Below are positions 42,836 to 53,396 of a stretch of DNA of 64,000 nt, piece by piece. A program made the translations under genes and the position numbers. The DNA is from Leclercia adecarboxylata (GTDB lineage Bacteria > Pseudomonadota > Gammaproteobacteria > Enterobacterales > Enterobacteriaceae): the NCBI GenBank assembly GCA_901472455.1, contig LR590464.1, forward strand, positions 4,898,001 to 4,962,000, in the 5' to 3' direction. The notes beneath the pieces are model-generated. The model worked only from the letters and a program-made list of their open reading frames with translations, searched no databases and was not told where the DNA came from. Positions within the stretch are counted from its first letter, which is position 1, and each line of letters starts with the position of its first letter.

Positions 42836-44965
42836 TTATACGCGTTCAACGCCAATCAGGATGGCAGTTTCCGGGTCCAGAACCGGCAGGGCAAGCCCCG
42901 CCTGCATCAGCCATTCGCCGCTCACCGTCTGCGGGGATTCCATCCACGCCGGCAGCTTGCGCATGGTGTGTCCCCCCTCACCGGTCAGGCGAATATTGGG
43001 GTGATCGAGCAGCGTGATGCGGTACTGCGCGCTGGCCGTCAGCCCCGGCATACGCAGCGGCATCATCAGAGTGTAATCAGGCATTGCCAACTGGCTGACA
43101 ATGAACAGCCCCTGACGCTGGTCCTGACTCACTATCCCCTGCGCCAGCGTGGTGCTGTCGGGCATATCCACCCGCCACTGGGTGCCGTGGTGGATCACCT
43201 CGCGCCACTGCTTATGCAGGGCCGCATAGTGCCGGTAGCCTTCGCGCTCCTGCTCATCCACGGCGAGAGGGTCCAGCTCCAGCCCCATATGGCCAAACAG
43301 CGCCGTCAGGCCACGGAAGGCGATACTGTGCTGACGGAAGGTGGCATGGCATTTATGATGACCGATATGCGCGCCCATCACCTCTGGCGGGAAGAAGTAG
43401 CTCATGCCACGCTGGATAGTGTTGCGTTCCAGCGCGTCATTGTTATCCGATGCCCAGAAGCGATGGCAGCGGGTCAGGACTTCATAATCGATACGCCCGC
43501 CGCCGGAAGAGCAGGATTCAAATTCCACATGGGGGAAGCGTTCGCCAAGGGTATCCAGCAGGCGGTAGAACTGTCGGGTCTGGGCATCGGCAGCGGCTTT
43601 GCCGTTATGGCCCGGCTGCACCAGCTCACGATTCATGTCCCACTTCACATAGTCCACCGCGTGCTCACCCAGCAGCCAGCTCATGCGCTCCAGCAGATAA
43701 TTGAAGGCAGCAGGAATGTTGAGGTTCAGCACCCACTGGTGGCGGCCAGTGGGCCTGCTCATAACCCGGTAAGGCCAGCACCCAGTCCGGGTGAGCGCGG
43801 TACAGATCGGAGTTGGGATTAATCATCTCCGGCTCGACCCAGATGCCAAACTCCATACCGAGGCTTTTGACGTGATTAATCACCGGCGTTAAGCCGTTGG
43901 GGTATTTCTGCTCGTCGAGATACCAGTCGCCCAGCGCCGCATGGTCGTCATTGCGCCCTTTAAACCAGCCATCATCGATGATAAAGCGCTCCACGCCCAG
44001 CGAGGGCCGCTTCGTCTGCCATCCGCATGATGTACTCAGGATCGTGGTTAAAGTAGATCCCCTCCCAGGTATTGAGGTGTACCGGGCGCGGTTTGTTCTC
44101 CGGGAAGCGAATGATGTTGTCACGCAGATAGCGGTGGAACTGCTGGCTCATGCCGTTCAGCCCCTGGGGCGGAGTAGCTGGCGTAAAGGCGTGGCGGTCC
44201 ACAGCGTTTCGCCCTCCTCCACCGCCATTTCACCCGGCAGATAGAGCGCTTCGGCCTGCAAATAACGGCGGCCATCGGTTTTGGCCTCCGCACGCAGACG
44301 ATGGTTGCCGCTCCAGCCCAGATGAACGCCCCAGACGTCACCGTGCATTTCGCTAAAGCCCGGCGTGCCGCTGATCAGCGCCGGGAAATGCTCATGGGAG
44401 CTGCGGCGCGCGGCGGTTTTCAATCACAAAGCTATCGTGCTCCAGCAGCAGGCGATGCGGCTGGAATTCGCGGATCCAGCGGCCATGAAACGCCATGACT
44501 TCGCGGGCACGTTCCGCCAGCGGCAGGGTGACGGCCAGGCGGTCAACCTGCACGGCTGGCTTTTGAGATTGGTCAGGCCGTGGCGAATCGCCAGTACGCC
44601 GCTGTCATCGAGGGCGATCTCACTGGTCAGACGCAGGCCAGCCTGGTCATCTTCGGCAGTGAGGGGTCAGGGTTTGTCCCTGCTGCGATACCGCGACGGT
44701 ACGGAACTGCGGCGAGCCATCCCGCCCCTGGCGGTGGCCTTCAATGCCCGGCGCGCCGAACAGACCGTGACTGAGTTCAGCCATAAGCGTGACCGGCGAA
44801 TCAACATCCAGTCTGCCGTTGGCAATCGGGCGGGAAAGCGTTTCCGCATCCTGCGGCGAAAAGTGGCGAAGGGTGCGGCCCCCAGTAAAGAATTTCGGCG
44901 AACGGGTGGGTTTTGATCACCACATCAACCGTTTCGCTCGCGAGTCGTAATACTGCCTCTTGCAT
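42836..44965 (-). CDS. rafA: Alpha-galactosidase, GH36 (RafA-like)
   Basis: About 708 aa, the RafA length. Start at 44965: MQEAVLRLASETVDVVIKTH. Central part: GVERFIIDDGWFKGRNDDHA, GIWVEPEMINPNSDLY, nucleophile Asp in DYVKWDMNREL, SCSSGGGRIDYEV and the acid/base Asp in HRFWASDNNDALE. It cleaves alpha-1,6-galactosides such as raffinose and melibiose in the cytoplasm. At least six single-base errors between 43750 and 44890 break the N-terminal half; the C-terminal 300 residues are intact. Confidence 0.9.
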
Positions 44966-45001
44966 CGGACATCTCCTGTCATCGGGATATCCTGAGTGTT
45001 G

Positions 45002-45040
45002 ATCCGAAACGTTTCGGATACAAACCAAAACGTTTCGGAT
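45002..45040 (-). promoter_or_regulatory. Twin operators of the raf repressor
   Basis: O1 ATCCGAAACGTTTCGGAT (45002-45019) is a perfect 18-bp palindrome. O2 (45023-45040) has the right arm GTTTCGGAT intact and the left arm AACCAAAAC with two mismatches. Centres are 21 bp apart, two helical turns, so two dimers would bind one face. They lie 37 bases upstream of the alpha-galactosidase start, as at the plasmid raf operon. Repression by the adjacent LacI-family protein is inferred. Confidence 0.85.
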
Positions 45041-45070
45041 TTGTGATCGGGTTTTAGATATTGGGGAAAT

Positions 45071-46075
45071 TTATGCCGTCTGGCCAGGCGAGAATTCTGG
45101 CTGCCACAGCACCTGAAGCTGGCTGATTTCTTCACCGTTAATCAGTTGAAGGACCATATCGGCGATCTGCTTGCCCACTCCCTGGCGGGTAGATTGGGAT
45201 CACCGCCGCCACGTCGATATCGACAATGCTGTCCTGCGGCAGGCCATCGTAAACTACCAGCGCAACGGCATCCTCGGCCGGTTAAGCGGCCCCATCTGCG
45301 CCAGCGCCATTGCGGCGCCGTCGCCATGGGTGTTGCAATCGGTGACGATCGCCGTGGGGGGCGACATCCAGCGCCAGCAGTTCCTGCGTGGTGGTGTAAC
45401 CCGCCCGGCGTGGAAGGAGGCATGGTGCGCAGCCATTCGCTGGAAAGGCCCGCTTCTTTCAGGGCATCAAGGTAGCCCTGCCGACGCTGGGTAATAAACG
45501 CCTGATTGTTGCTCTCACCCAGCAGCGCGATGCGCTGATGCCCGCCCTCAATTAAGCGCCGGGTTTGCGTTGAAGGTGCCCGCATAGTTGTCGAAATCGA
45601 ACCAGGCGTAGGGTTTTGGCAGATGGCTGCGGCCCAGTGCCAGGAACGGGAATCCGCGGCCTGCAGTTGCTCGAGGCGCGTGATCGTTATCCAGGGTATG
45701 GGCCACAATCAGCGCATCCACACGGCGGCTTTGCACCATGCGCATGTAGCTGTGTTTGTCGGCCAGATCGTCATCGGCAATCAACAGCAGATCGATCTCA
45801 TGTTTGCGCCAGTTCGTGGCTAATTTCGCCAACCATGTCCATAAAGACGCTGTTATTGAGCGGAACGGGATGCACCGGAAAGACCAGCCCCACGGGCGTC
45901 GATTTTGGCCCATCTTCAAACGGCGGGCAAAGGTGTTCGGGCGATAGCCGCGGCGCTGCGCTTCGGCTTCCACGCGGGCGCGCGTCTCGCTGGAAACGTC
46001 AAAATAGCCGTTGAGGGCGCGGCTCACCGTCGTTACCGACAGTCCCAGTTCTTTAGCAATGGCTTTAAGCGACAT
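45071..46075 (-). CDS. rafR: RafR-like LacI-family repressor
   Basis: MSLKAIAKELGLSVTTVSRALNGYFDVSSETRARVEAEAQ is the helix-turn-helix, followed by RGYRPNTFARRLKMG, then ligand-domain pieces VFMDMVGEISHELA-like, IDLLLIADDDLADKHSYMRMVQSRRVDALIVAHTLDND, FLALGRSHLPKPYAWFDFDN, IALLGESNNQAFITQRRQGYLDAL, and an end EEISQLQVLWQPEFSPGQTA at 45071. The wording is that of RafR from the E. coli raffinose operon. About seven single-base errors. It is upstream of rafA on the same strand (order R-A-B). Confidence 0.87.
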
Positions 46076-46096
46076 GATTATCCGTGTCTTCGTGTG

Positions 46097-46648
46097 TCAG
46101 TTTTGTTCCGCCACCATAAGCGCCAGGGTATCTGGCTCAAGCGCTTTGAAGAGATGCGGCTGGTCGGCAGGATAGCAAATATAGTCTCCAATCCCGAGCG
46201 CTTCCGGTGCGTCGGTGAGACCAACCAGTGCCTTTCCCTTCATGATGACAATATGCTCAACCGAACCCGGCGGGTGAGGATGGGAAATACGGTCAGCCCC
46301 GGGCTGCGCCATCAGGATATAGATATCGCGTCGCGCACCCGGCGGACAGGCCGCCAGGTAAAATGGCCTCATAGTTGGCCTGTTCAGCAATGACTTTCGT
46401 CCCTTCGCCAAGGCGGATCACCTGGGTAGTGGGCTGTTGCGGTTTCGAGCAGACGGGCAAAAGGGATATCCAGCGCCACGCACAGCGACCATAAGGTTTC
46501 GAGGCTAGGATTACCATTCCCGGACTCCAGCTGGGAAAGGGGTGGATTTGGCGATCCCGGCACGGCGAGCGATTTCCGCCAGTGAAAGCCCGGTCCGCAT
46601 GCGCTCCCGCACCAGACTTTTAGCGATTACGCTGATTGGCTGCGTCAT
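46097..46648 (-). CDS. XRE-family regulator with C-terminal cupin
   Basis: MTQPISVIAKSLVRERMRTGLSLAEIARRAGIAKSTLSQLESGNGNPSLETLWSL-type helix-turn-helix at residues ~10-65, then a cupin domain with VIAEQANYEAILPGG, IYILMAQPGADRISHPHPPGSVEHIVIMKG and IGDYICYPADQPHLFKAL. About 180 aa. Breaks near 46540, 46430 and 46350. It is divergent from azlCD, which it probably controls. The ligand is unknown. Confidence 0.85.
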
Positions 46649-46667
46649 AATGGGTCTCGTGTTCTAT

Positions 46668-46735
46668 AAAACGAACGAATCGTTCATCTTGATAAACGAA
46701 TATGATGCGTTCATTATAATGGATACTCGTTCGAT
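46668..46735. promoter_or_regulatory. Palindromic repeats between the XRE regulator and azlC
   Basis: AACGAACGAATCGTT (46670-46684), then AACGAATATGATGCGTT (46695-46711), then a CGTTCG half (46728-46733). Two to three copies of an AACGA/TCGTT motif in a short divergent spacer are the layout of an autoregulated operator. Binding by the adjacent XRE protein is inference. Confidence 0.6.
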
Positions 46736-46749
46736 ATGGCTAAATATGT

Positions 46750-47413
46750 ATGAAACAGACTTTCTCTTGTCTTAACGGCGATACCATCAAGGCGATTATT
46801 CTCGTGTGGTCTGGCGGTGGGTGTTGTGGGGATGTCCTACGGCTCGCTGGCGATGGGCGTATGGCTTCCCGCTGTGGGTGCCCTTTGTGCTCTCCATTTC
46901 GGTGCTGGCAGGTGCATCGGAATTTATGTTTATCGGCATTGTCGCCAGCGGGGGCAATCCCCTTGCCGCAGCGGCGGCCGGGCTGCTGGTTAACGCCCGC
47001 CATGTGCCGTTTGGCGTAACGGTGCGCGATTCTGGTGGGTAAACGCGGCGCCAGCTTGCTGGGCTGCCACATCATGAATGACGAAAGCGTGGTGTTTGGC
47101 CTGTCGCAAAAAACGCCGGAACAGCGTAAAGCAGCCTACTGGCTCTGTGGTCTGGGAGTCGCCATCATCTGGCCGCTGGGCACGCTGCTGGGGGGCGATG
47201 GTCGGCAAACTGCTGCCGGAGCCGGAAACCATCGGGCTGGATGCGGTATTCCCGGCTATTTTACTGGCCTTAGTCGTCCCCGCCTTTAAGAACCGCACAA
47301 CGCTTATCCGCGCCTGTAGCGGTGCTGCGTTGTCGCTGGCCGCCGTGCCCTTTGCGCCGGTGGGGCTGCCGGTGCTGCTCTCTCTGCTTGGCCTCGCGGC
47401 GAGGAAAAAATAA
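46750..47413 (+). CDS. azlC: AzlC-family branched-chain amino-acid exporter, large subunit
   Basis: MKQTFSCLNGDTIKAIIL, VGMSYGSLAM, PLWVPFVLSISVLAGASEFMFIGIVASGG, GLLVNARHVPFGVTVRD, NDESVVFGLSQKTPEQRKAAYWL. About 220 aa, five to six hydrophobic segments. ASEFMF and LLVNARH are AzlC/YgaZ signatures. Breaks near 46810, 46855, 47028 and 47192. The TAATG overlap joins it to azlD. Confidence 0.88.
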
Positions 47414-47737
47414 TGCAAAACATGACCGTTTTTATTCTCGGCATCGCCCTGCTGTCGGCGGGCACCTACCTGATGCGTCTCGGTTGGAGCCAAACTGGGC
47501 AGCCGGTTAGCGTTGTCTGAACGCGCCCAGGCCCTGCTGTCGGATGCAGCAACGGTGCTGCTGTTTTCAGTGGCGCTGGCGACCACCTTCTATGAAGGGG
47601 AACATTTTGCCGGGATGGCGCGGGTGCTGGGTGTGGCCTTTGCGGTGTTTCTGGCCTGGCGCAAGGTGCCGTTGATTGGGGTGATCGTCGCGGCAGCCGT
47701 GGTGACGGCCTTGCTGCGTCTGACAGGTATAAATTAA
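47413..47737 (+). CDS. azlD: AzlD-family small exporter subunit
   Basis: MQNMTVFILGIALLSAGTYLMRL, then after one extra base near 47491 LSERAQALLSDAATVLLFSVALA, FAGMARVLGVAFAVFLAWRKVPLIGVIVAAAVVTALLRL. About 107 aa, four hydrophobic segments; the GTYLMR motif is shared with AzlD/YgaH. It forms the two-component exporter with AzlC. Confidence 0.88.
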
Positions 47738-47765
47738 AAAAAGCGCCCCGGGGGCGCTCTTTCGA
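47735..47765. terminator. Bidirectional terminator, azlD / DUF1471 gene
   Basis: AGCGCCCC-GGGGCGCT stem (47742-47759) with A7 on the left and CTTTC on the right. It lies between convergent stops and is stronger for the minus-strand gene. Confidence 0.85.
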
Positions 47766-47780
47766 CAAAAAACGTTGCTT

Positions 47781-47994
47781 TTATTTGTTCAGTTCAGCGG
47801 TCATGTGTACACGGTTACCGGCGAAAGCCTGAGTAATAGTGTAAGAAGACGCGCCTGCCTGTTCAGCCTGAGCGGCGATTTTGGCTTCTGCGCCATCAAT
47901 GGTGCTGGCGGATGCGGTAACAGACTGCGCTGCGAAAGAACCGAAAGGACGTTGCCAGAGCGATTACTGCTACAAAAGTTTTGATGCTTTTCAT
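47781..47994 (-). CDS. DUF1471 (YdgH/BhsA/McbA) small periplasmic protein
   Basis: MKSIKTFVAVIALATSFGSFAAQ signal peptide (one extra T near 47945 removed), then SVTASASTIDGAEAKIAAQAEQAGASSYTITQAF and the end NRVHMTAELNK. About 70 aa, single DUF1471 domain with the usual A-K-A-GA-SY-I pattern. Members answer to stress and affect surface and biofilm. Which paralogue it is cannot be told. Confidence 0.85.
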
Positions 47995-48110
47995 GATAGG
48001 AGACCCTTGCGATTAGTTGTTGGTGTAAAGGCACCGTGCCTTGATGTGATAAATAATAGGCCTCATCACCGACAACTGAAAGCGGAAGGATTTGCTAAAA
48101 GAATTCAAAT

Positions 48111-48958
48111 TTACTGAACAACATTCAACCGCTGTGGGTGGGTATAGATCGTGGCTTTTCCCGGCTTGCAGAATCCCACCAGCGTCAGGTTGCAACGCTC
48201 GGCCACTTCCACTGCCAGCGTGGTGGCGGCAGATACCGCAAACAGGATCTCGACCCCGCACATGGCCGCCTTTTGCACCATCTCGTAGCTGGCCCGGCTG
48301 GAGACCAGCGCAGCCCCCTGCTGCCAGACGGCGCTCTCTCCCGCGCGGCGGCCCAGCAGTTTATCCAGCGCCACATGGCGTCCGACATCTTCATGCCCGC
48401 CTGCGATCTCGCCCGACGGTAATACCCAGGCGGCGGCATGGGTGCAGCCGCTCAGATTGCCGACCGGCTGTACACGTGAAGGTTGTTCAGCGCCATATCC
48501 AGGTTTGCCAGGCTGAAGGTCTGGCTAAAAGGCAACGGGGTGATGGGTTTGCCGATGTCGTTCAACTGCTCCACACCGCACACACCGCAGCCGGTGCGTC
48601 CGGCCAGCGCGCGGCGGCGCTCTTTAAGGGCCATAAAGCGACGGCTGGAGAGTTCAATTTGTACCTCCATGCCGTTGCAGACCTGCACCACATCCATCCC
48701 GTAAATCTCTTGAGGGTGGTCGATAATGCCCTCAGAGAGCGAAAAACCGATGGCAAAGAGCGTCAGATCTTTTGGCGACGCCATCATTACGACGTGCGAG
48801 ATACCGTTGTAGACCAGCGCCACGGGCACCTCTTGCGCAATCCAGTCCGGGATGGGTTGGTTGAGTTGAGGGGGTCTGCGTACCTCGCACGCCACGACGC
48901 CGACGGGCTGGGAGGAGGTATCTCGGATTTGTTTTGGCACGACTTCGTTCCTGGGCAA
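48111..48958 (-). CDS. fdhD: FdhD, sulfurtransferase for formate dehydrogenase
   Basis: [42 protein letters not shown], the active CGVCG pair in [57 protein letters not shown], ending [20 protein letters not shown]. FdhD passes sulfur from IscS to the molybdenum cofactor. The start is unsure: TTG 48958 or GTG 48940. Breaks near 48470 and 48405. Divergent from fdoGHI-fdhE. Confidence 0.93.
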
Positions 48959-49114
48959 CTTCGCAATTTAAGGGGGGCTATTGCAGCATAAATAGCAGCG
49001 GTTCGCCCCAGAGATGGATCAATTTTTTCGTCCGGGCGTCCGTAGACCGGTTTTACCTCCTGGGGAGGAGGAGATCGAATGAGTTGATACAGTCTTGTAA
49101 CACACAAAATCAAT

Positions 49115-49134
49115 AACGTGATTTAGTTCACATT
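49115..49134. promoter_or_regulatory. CRP/FNR-type site between fdhD and fdoG
   Basis: CGTGA-TTTAGT-TCACA (49117-49132) fits the CRP consensus TGTGA-N6-TCACA with one mismatch. The remaining spacer 48959-49382 is non-coding: AT-rich 49090-49215, then a leader with GGAATTGTGGGAATACAAAATTCC. No other site is assigned. Confidence 0.6.
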
Positions 49135-49382
49135 TCTAAATTAGCAAGCTTAGAATTCGTTCACTTTGTTTTAACTACATTCAAACAAGCCTACCGACAA
49201 TGTGGTATTCTGCGCCCTATCCCTCAAGGAATTGTGGGAATACAAAATTCCAACCCTTTGCGGTTATTTTGTAACCGTAAAGTAAAACTCTAAATACCCA
49301 AATAACACGTGTTGCAGGCAAGCAGCAAAACGCGCCTGCGGCTCGCCTTATTAAGGTAGCAATGTCGAAACAAGGAGTGACC

Positions 49383-52300
49383 ATGCAGGTCAGCAGAAGG
49401 CAGTTCTTTAAGATCTGCGCTGGCGGTATGGCAGGCACCACGGCGGCGGCACTGGGCTTTGCGCCCGGCGTAGCGCTGGCGGAAACTCGGCAGTACAAAC
49501 TGCTGCGCACCCGCGAAACCCGTAACACCTGTACGTACTGCTCTGTCGGCTGTGGGCTGTTGATGTATAGCCTCGGCGACGGTGCAAAAAACGCCAAAGC
49601 ATCTATTTTTCCATATCGAAGGTGACCCGGATCATCCGGTTAACCGCGGGCGCTTTGTCCGAAAGGGGCAGGTCTGGTGGACCTTCATTCACTCGGAAAG
49701 CCGCCTGAAATTCCCGGAATATCGCGCGCCAGGCTCTGACAAATGGCAACAAATCAGTTGGGAAGAGGCGTTCGATCGCATCGCTAAACTGATGAAAGAA
49801 GACCGCGATGCCAACTTTATGGCGCAGAATGCCGAAGGCACCACCGTTTAACCGCTGGCTCTCCACCGGTATGCTGTGTGCCTCTGCTTCCAGTAACGAA
49901 ACCGGCTATTGTAACCCAGAAGTTTTACGCGCGCACTCGGTATGCTCGCGGTCGACAACCAGGCGCGTGTCTGACACGGACCAACGGTAGCAAGTCTTGC
50001 TCCAACATTTGGTCGCGGTGCGATGACCAACCACTGGGTCGACATCAAAAACGCCAACCTCATTGTGGTGATGGGCGGTAACGCCGCTGAAGCGCACCCT
50101 GTCGGGTTCCGCTGGGCGATGGAAGCCAAAATCCACAACGGTGCAAAACTGATTGTGATCGATCCCCGCTTTACGCGTACTGCGGTCAGTGGCGGATTTC
50201 TACACCCCTATTCGTTCAGGTACTGACATCACTTTCCTGTCAGGCGTACTGCTGTACCTGATGACCAACGAAAAATACAACCGCGAATACACCGAAGCCT
50301 ATACCAACGCCAGCCTGATCGTGCGTGAGGATTACCACTTCGAAGATGGCCTGTTCAGCGGTTACGACGCCGAAAAACGCAAGTACGACAAAACCAGCTG
50401 GAACTACGAGCTGGATGAGAAAGGCTTTGCGAAACGCGACACCACCCTGCAACACCCGCGCTGCGTGTGGAACCTGCTGAAAGAGCACGTTTCCCGCTAT
50501 ACGCCGGAGGTGGTGGAAAACATCTGTGGGACGCCGAAAGCCGACTTCCTGAAGGTGTGCGAGATGATCGCTGAAACCAGCGTTCACGATAAAACCGCGT
50601 CGTTCCTGTATGCCCTCGGCTGGACGCAGCACTCTATCGGCGCGCAGAACATCCGTACCATGGCGATGGTTCAGCTGTTGCTCGGCAACATGGGGATGGC
50701 GGGCGGCGGCGTGAACGCCCTGCGCGGTCACTCCAACATCCAGGGTCTGACCGATCTCGGCCTGCTGTCGCAGAGCCTGACCGGTTATATGAACCTGCCA
50801 AGCGAAAAACAGACCGACCTGCAAACCTACCTGACGGCCAGCACGCCAAAACCGCTGCTCGAAGGCCAGGTGAACTACTGGGGCAACTATCCGAAGTTCT
50901 TCGTCTCAATGATGAAGGCCTTCTTCGGTGACAAAGCGACGGCGGAAAACAGCTGGGGCTTTGACTGGCTGCCGAAGTGGGACAAGGGCTACGACGTTCT
51001 GCAGTATTTCGAGATGATGCACCAGGGCCAGGTTAACGGCTATATCTGCCAGGGCTTTAACCCGGTGGCGTCATTCCCGAACAAGAACAAGGTTGTCGCC
51101 TCTCTGTCGAAACTGAAGTTCCTGGTCACCATTGACCCGCTCAATACCGAGACCTCGACCTTCTGGCAGAACCACGGTGAGTCGAACGACGTCGATCCGT
51201 CGAAGATTCAGACCGAAGTGTTCCGTCTGCCGTCCACCTGCTTCGCGGAAGAAAACGGCTCTATCGTCAACTCTGGCCGCTGGCTGCAGTGGCACTGGAA
51301 GGGTGCGGACGCCCCGGGCATCGCCATGAACGACGGCGAGATCCTGGGCCGGTATCTTCTTACGCTTGCGTAAGATGTACGGCCTCTCAAGGCGGCGCGA
51401 ACCCGGAACCGGTGCTGAACATGACCTGGAACTACTCGACGGCCGGAGAACCCATCCCCCGGAAGAAGTGGCGGATGGAGAGCAACGGTAAGGCGCTGGC
51501 GGATGTTATCGGACCCGGCTACCGGTGTTGTTCTGGCGAAGAAAGGCGATCAGCTCAGCACCTTCGCGCACCTGCGTGATGACGGCACCACCCTCTAGTG
51601 GGCTGCTGGATCTTTGCCGGAAGCTGGACGCCGAAAGGCAACCAGATGGCCAACCGCGATAATGCCGACCCGTCAGGGCTGGGGCAATACGCTGGGCTGG
51701 GCATGGTCCTGGCCGCTGAACCGCCGCATTCTTTATAACCGTGCGTCTGCTGACCCCGCAGGGCAACCCGTGGGATCCGAAGCGGTCAGCTGCTGAAGTG
51801 GGACGGCGCGAAATGGGGGTGGCGTGGATATTCCTGACTACAGCACCGCGCCTCCGGGCAGCAATGTCGGGCCCGTTTATCATGCAGCCTGAAGGGATGG
51901 GACGTCTGTTTGCTATCGACAAGATGGCGGAAGGGCCGTTCCCGGAACACTACGAGCCGTTTGAAAACGCCGCTGGGCACCAACCCGCTGCACCCGAACG
52001 TGGGTCTCTAACCCGGCTGCCCGTATCTTTAAAGGCGACTTTGAAGCGCTGGGTAAAAAGGACAAGTTCCCGTATGTCGGCCACCACCTACCGTCTGACC
52101 GAGCACTTCCACTACTGGACCAAGCCACGCCGCTGCTTAACGCCATCGCGCAGCCCGGAACAGTTCGTGGAGATCGGCGAGAAGCTGGGCGAACAAGCTC
52201 GGCATTGCCCCATGGCGATACCGTGAAGGTCTCTTCCAACCGCGGCTACATCAAAGCCAAGGCGGTAGTGACCAAGCGTATTCGCACGCTGAACGTAAAC

Positions 52301-52465
52301 GGTCAGCAGGTAGATACCATCGGCCATCCCGATTCACTGGGGTTACGAGGGCGTGGCGAAGAAAGGGTTCATTGCGAACCACCCTGACGCCCATTCGTTG
52401 GTGGATGCGAACACGCAGACGCCGGAGTTTAAGGCCCTTCCCTCGTGAACGTGGAAAAGGTGTAA
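49383..52465 (+). CDS. fdoG: Formate dehydrogenase-O major subunit (selenoprotein)
   Basis: About 1016 aa. Tat signal SRRQFFKICAGGMAG...ALA, 4Fe-4S cysteines CTYCSVGCG with CPKG further on, bis-MGD sites (VVMGGNAAEAHPVGFRW, GWTQHSIGAQNIRTMAM, GGGVNALRGHSNIQG), a long intact stretch 50189-51373, and the end VNVEKV at 52465. The in-frame TGA at 49972-49974 in QARV-Sec-HGPTVAS is selenocysteine. More than fifteen single-base errors lie before 50215 and after 51340. It oxidises formate in the periplasm, passing electrons to FdoH/FdoI. Confidence 0.95.
49972..50010 (+). other. Selenocysteine codon and SECIS of fdoG
   Basis: TGA preceded by GCGCGTGTC and followed by CACGGACCAACGGTAGCAAG, nearly the E. 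coli fdoG/fdnG sequence. The downstream bases form the stem-loop read by SelB. Automatic callers will treat this as a stop. Confidence 0.88.
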
Positions 52466-52478
52466 CGGGAGACGACTT

Positions 52479-53396
52479 ATGGGCTTATCAATCGCCAAGA
52501 CATTATTTCGTCGTTCCGCGGACTAACAGTTTTCACCCCCGCCCGCCTCAGGCGCGGGACCACCAGCAGGAAGTGGCGAAGCTTAATCGGACGTGACCAC
52601 CTGTATCGGCTGTAAAGCCTGTCAGGTGGCCTGTTCGGAGTGGAACGACATCCGTGACGAAGTGGGTCACAACGTCGGGGTGTACGATAACCCTGCCCGA
52701 TCTGACCGGCTAAGTCCTGGACGGTGATGCCGCTTCTCGGAAGTGGAACAGAACGACAAGCTGGAGTGGCTGATCCCGCAAAGATGGGCTGTATGCACTG
52801 CGCGGATCCGGGCTGCCTGAAGGCCTGCCCATCCGAAGGGGCAATCATTCAGTACGCCAACGGCATTGTCGACTTCCAGTCTGAGCAGTGCATCGGCTGC
52901 GGCTACTGCATTGCGGGCCTGTCCATTCGACGTGCCGCGCCTGAACCCGGAAGACAACCGCGTCTACAAATGTACGCTGTGCGTCGACCGTGTGAATGTC
53001 GGCCAGGAGCCAGCCTGCGTGAAGACCTGTCCAACCGGCGCCATTCATTTTGGCTCCAAAGAGGACATGAAAACGCTGGCGGGCGAACGCGTCGCTGAGC
53101 TGAAAACCCGCGGTTACGACAACGCTGGCCTGTACGATCCGTCCGGGGTTGGCGGTACGCACGTGATGTACGTGCTGCACCACGCCGACAAGCCGAATCT
53201 GTATCATGGCCTGCCGGAGAACCCGGAAATCAGCGCCACGGTTAAGTTCTGGAAAGGCATCTGGAAGCCGCTGGCCGCCGTCGGTTTTGCCGCGACGTTC
53301 GCTGCAAGTATCTTCCACTACGTCGGCGTTGGTCCAAACCGCGCGGAAGAGGAAGACGACAACCTGCATGAAGAGAAAGACGAGGTGCGCAAATGA
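52479..53396 (+). CDS. fdoH: Formate dehydrogenase-O iron-sulfur subunit
   Basis: MAYQSQDIIRRSATN-like start at 52479 after corrections. Four 4Fe-4S cysteine groups: [42 protein letters not shown] and CTLCVDR with CVKTCPTGA. The C-terminal membrane anchor is [26 protein letters not shown]. About 300 aa. The frame is broken at ~8 points before 52930 and clean afterwards. Carries electrons from FdoG to the cytochrome; its stop overlaps fdoI (ATGA). Confidence 0.94.

Noticed and set aside
42551-43822. 423-codon plus-strand frame across the MFS and alpha-galactosidase genes.
   Set aside because: It spans two real minus-strand genes and their gap, with His/Gln/Arg-rich composition typical of antisense reading.
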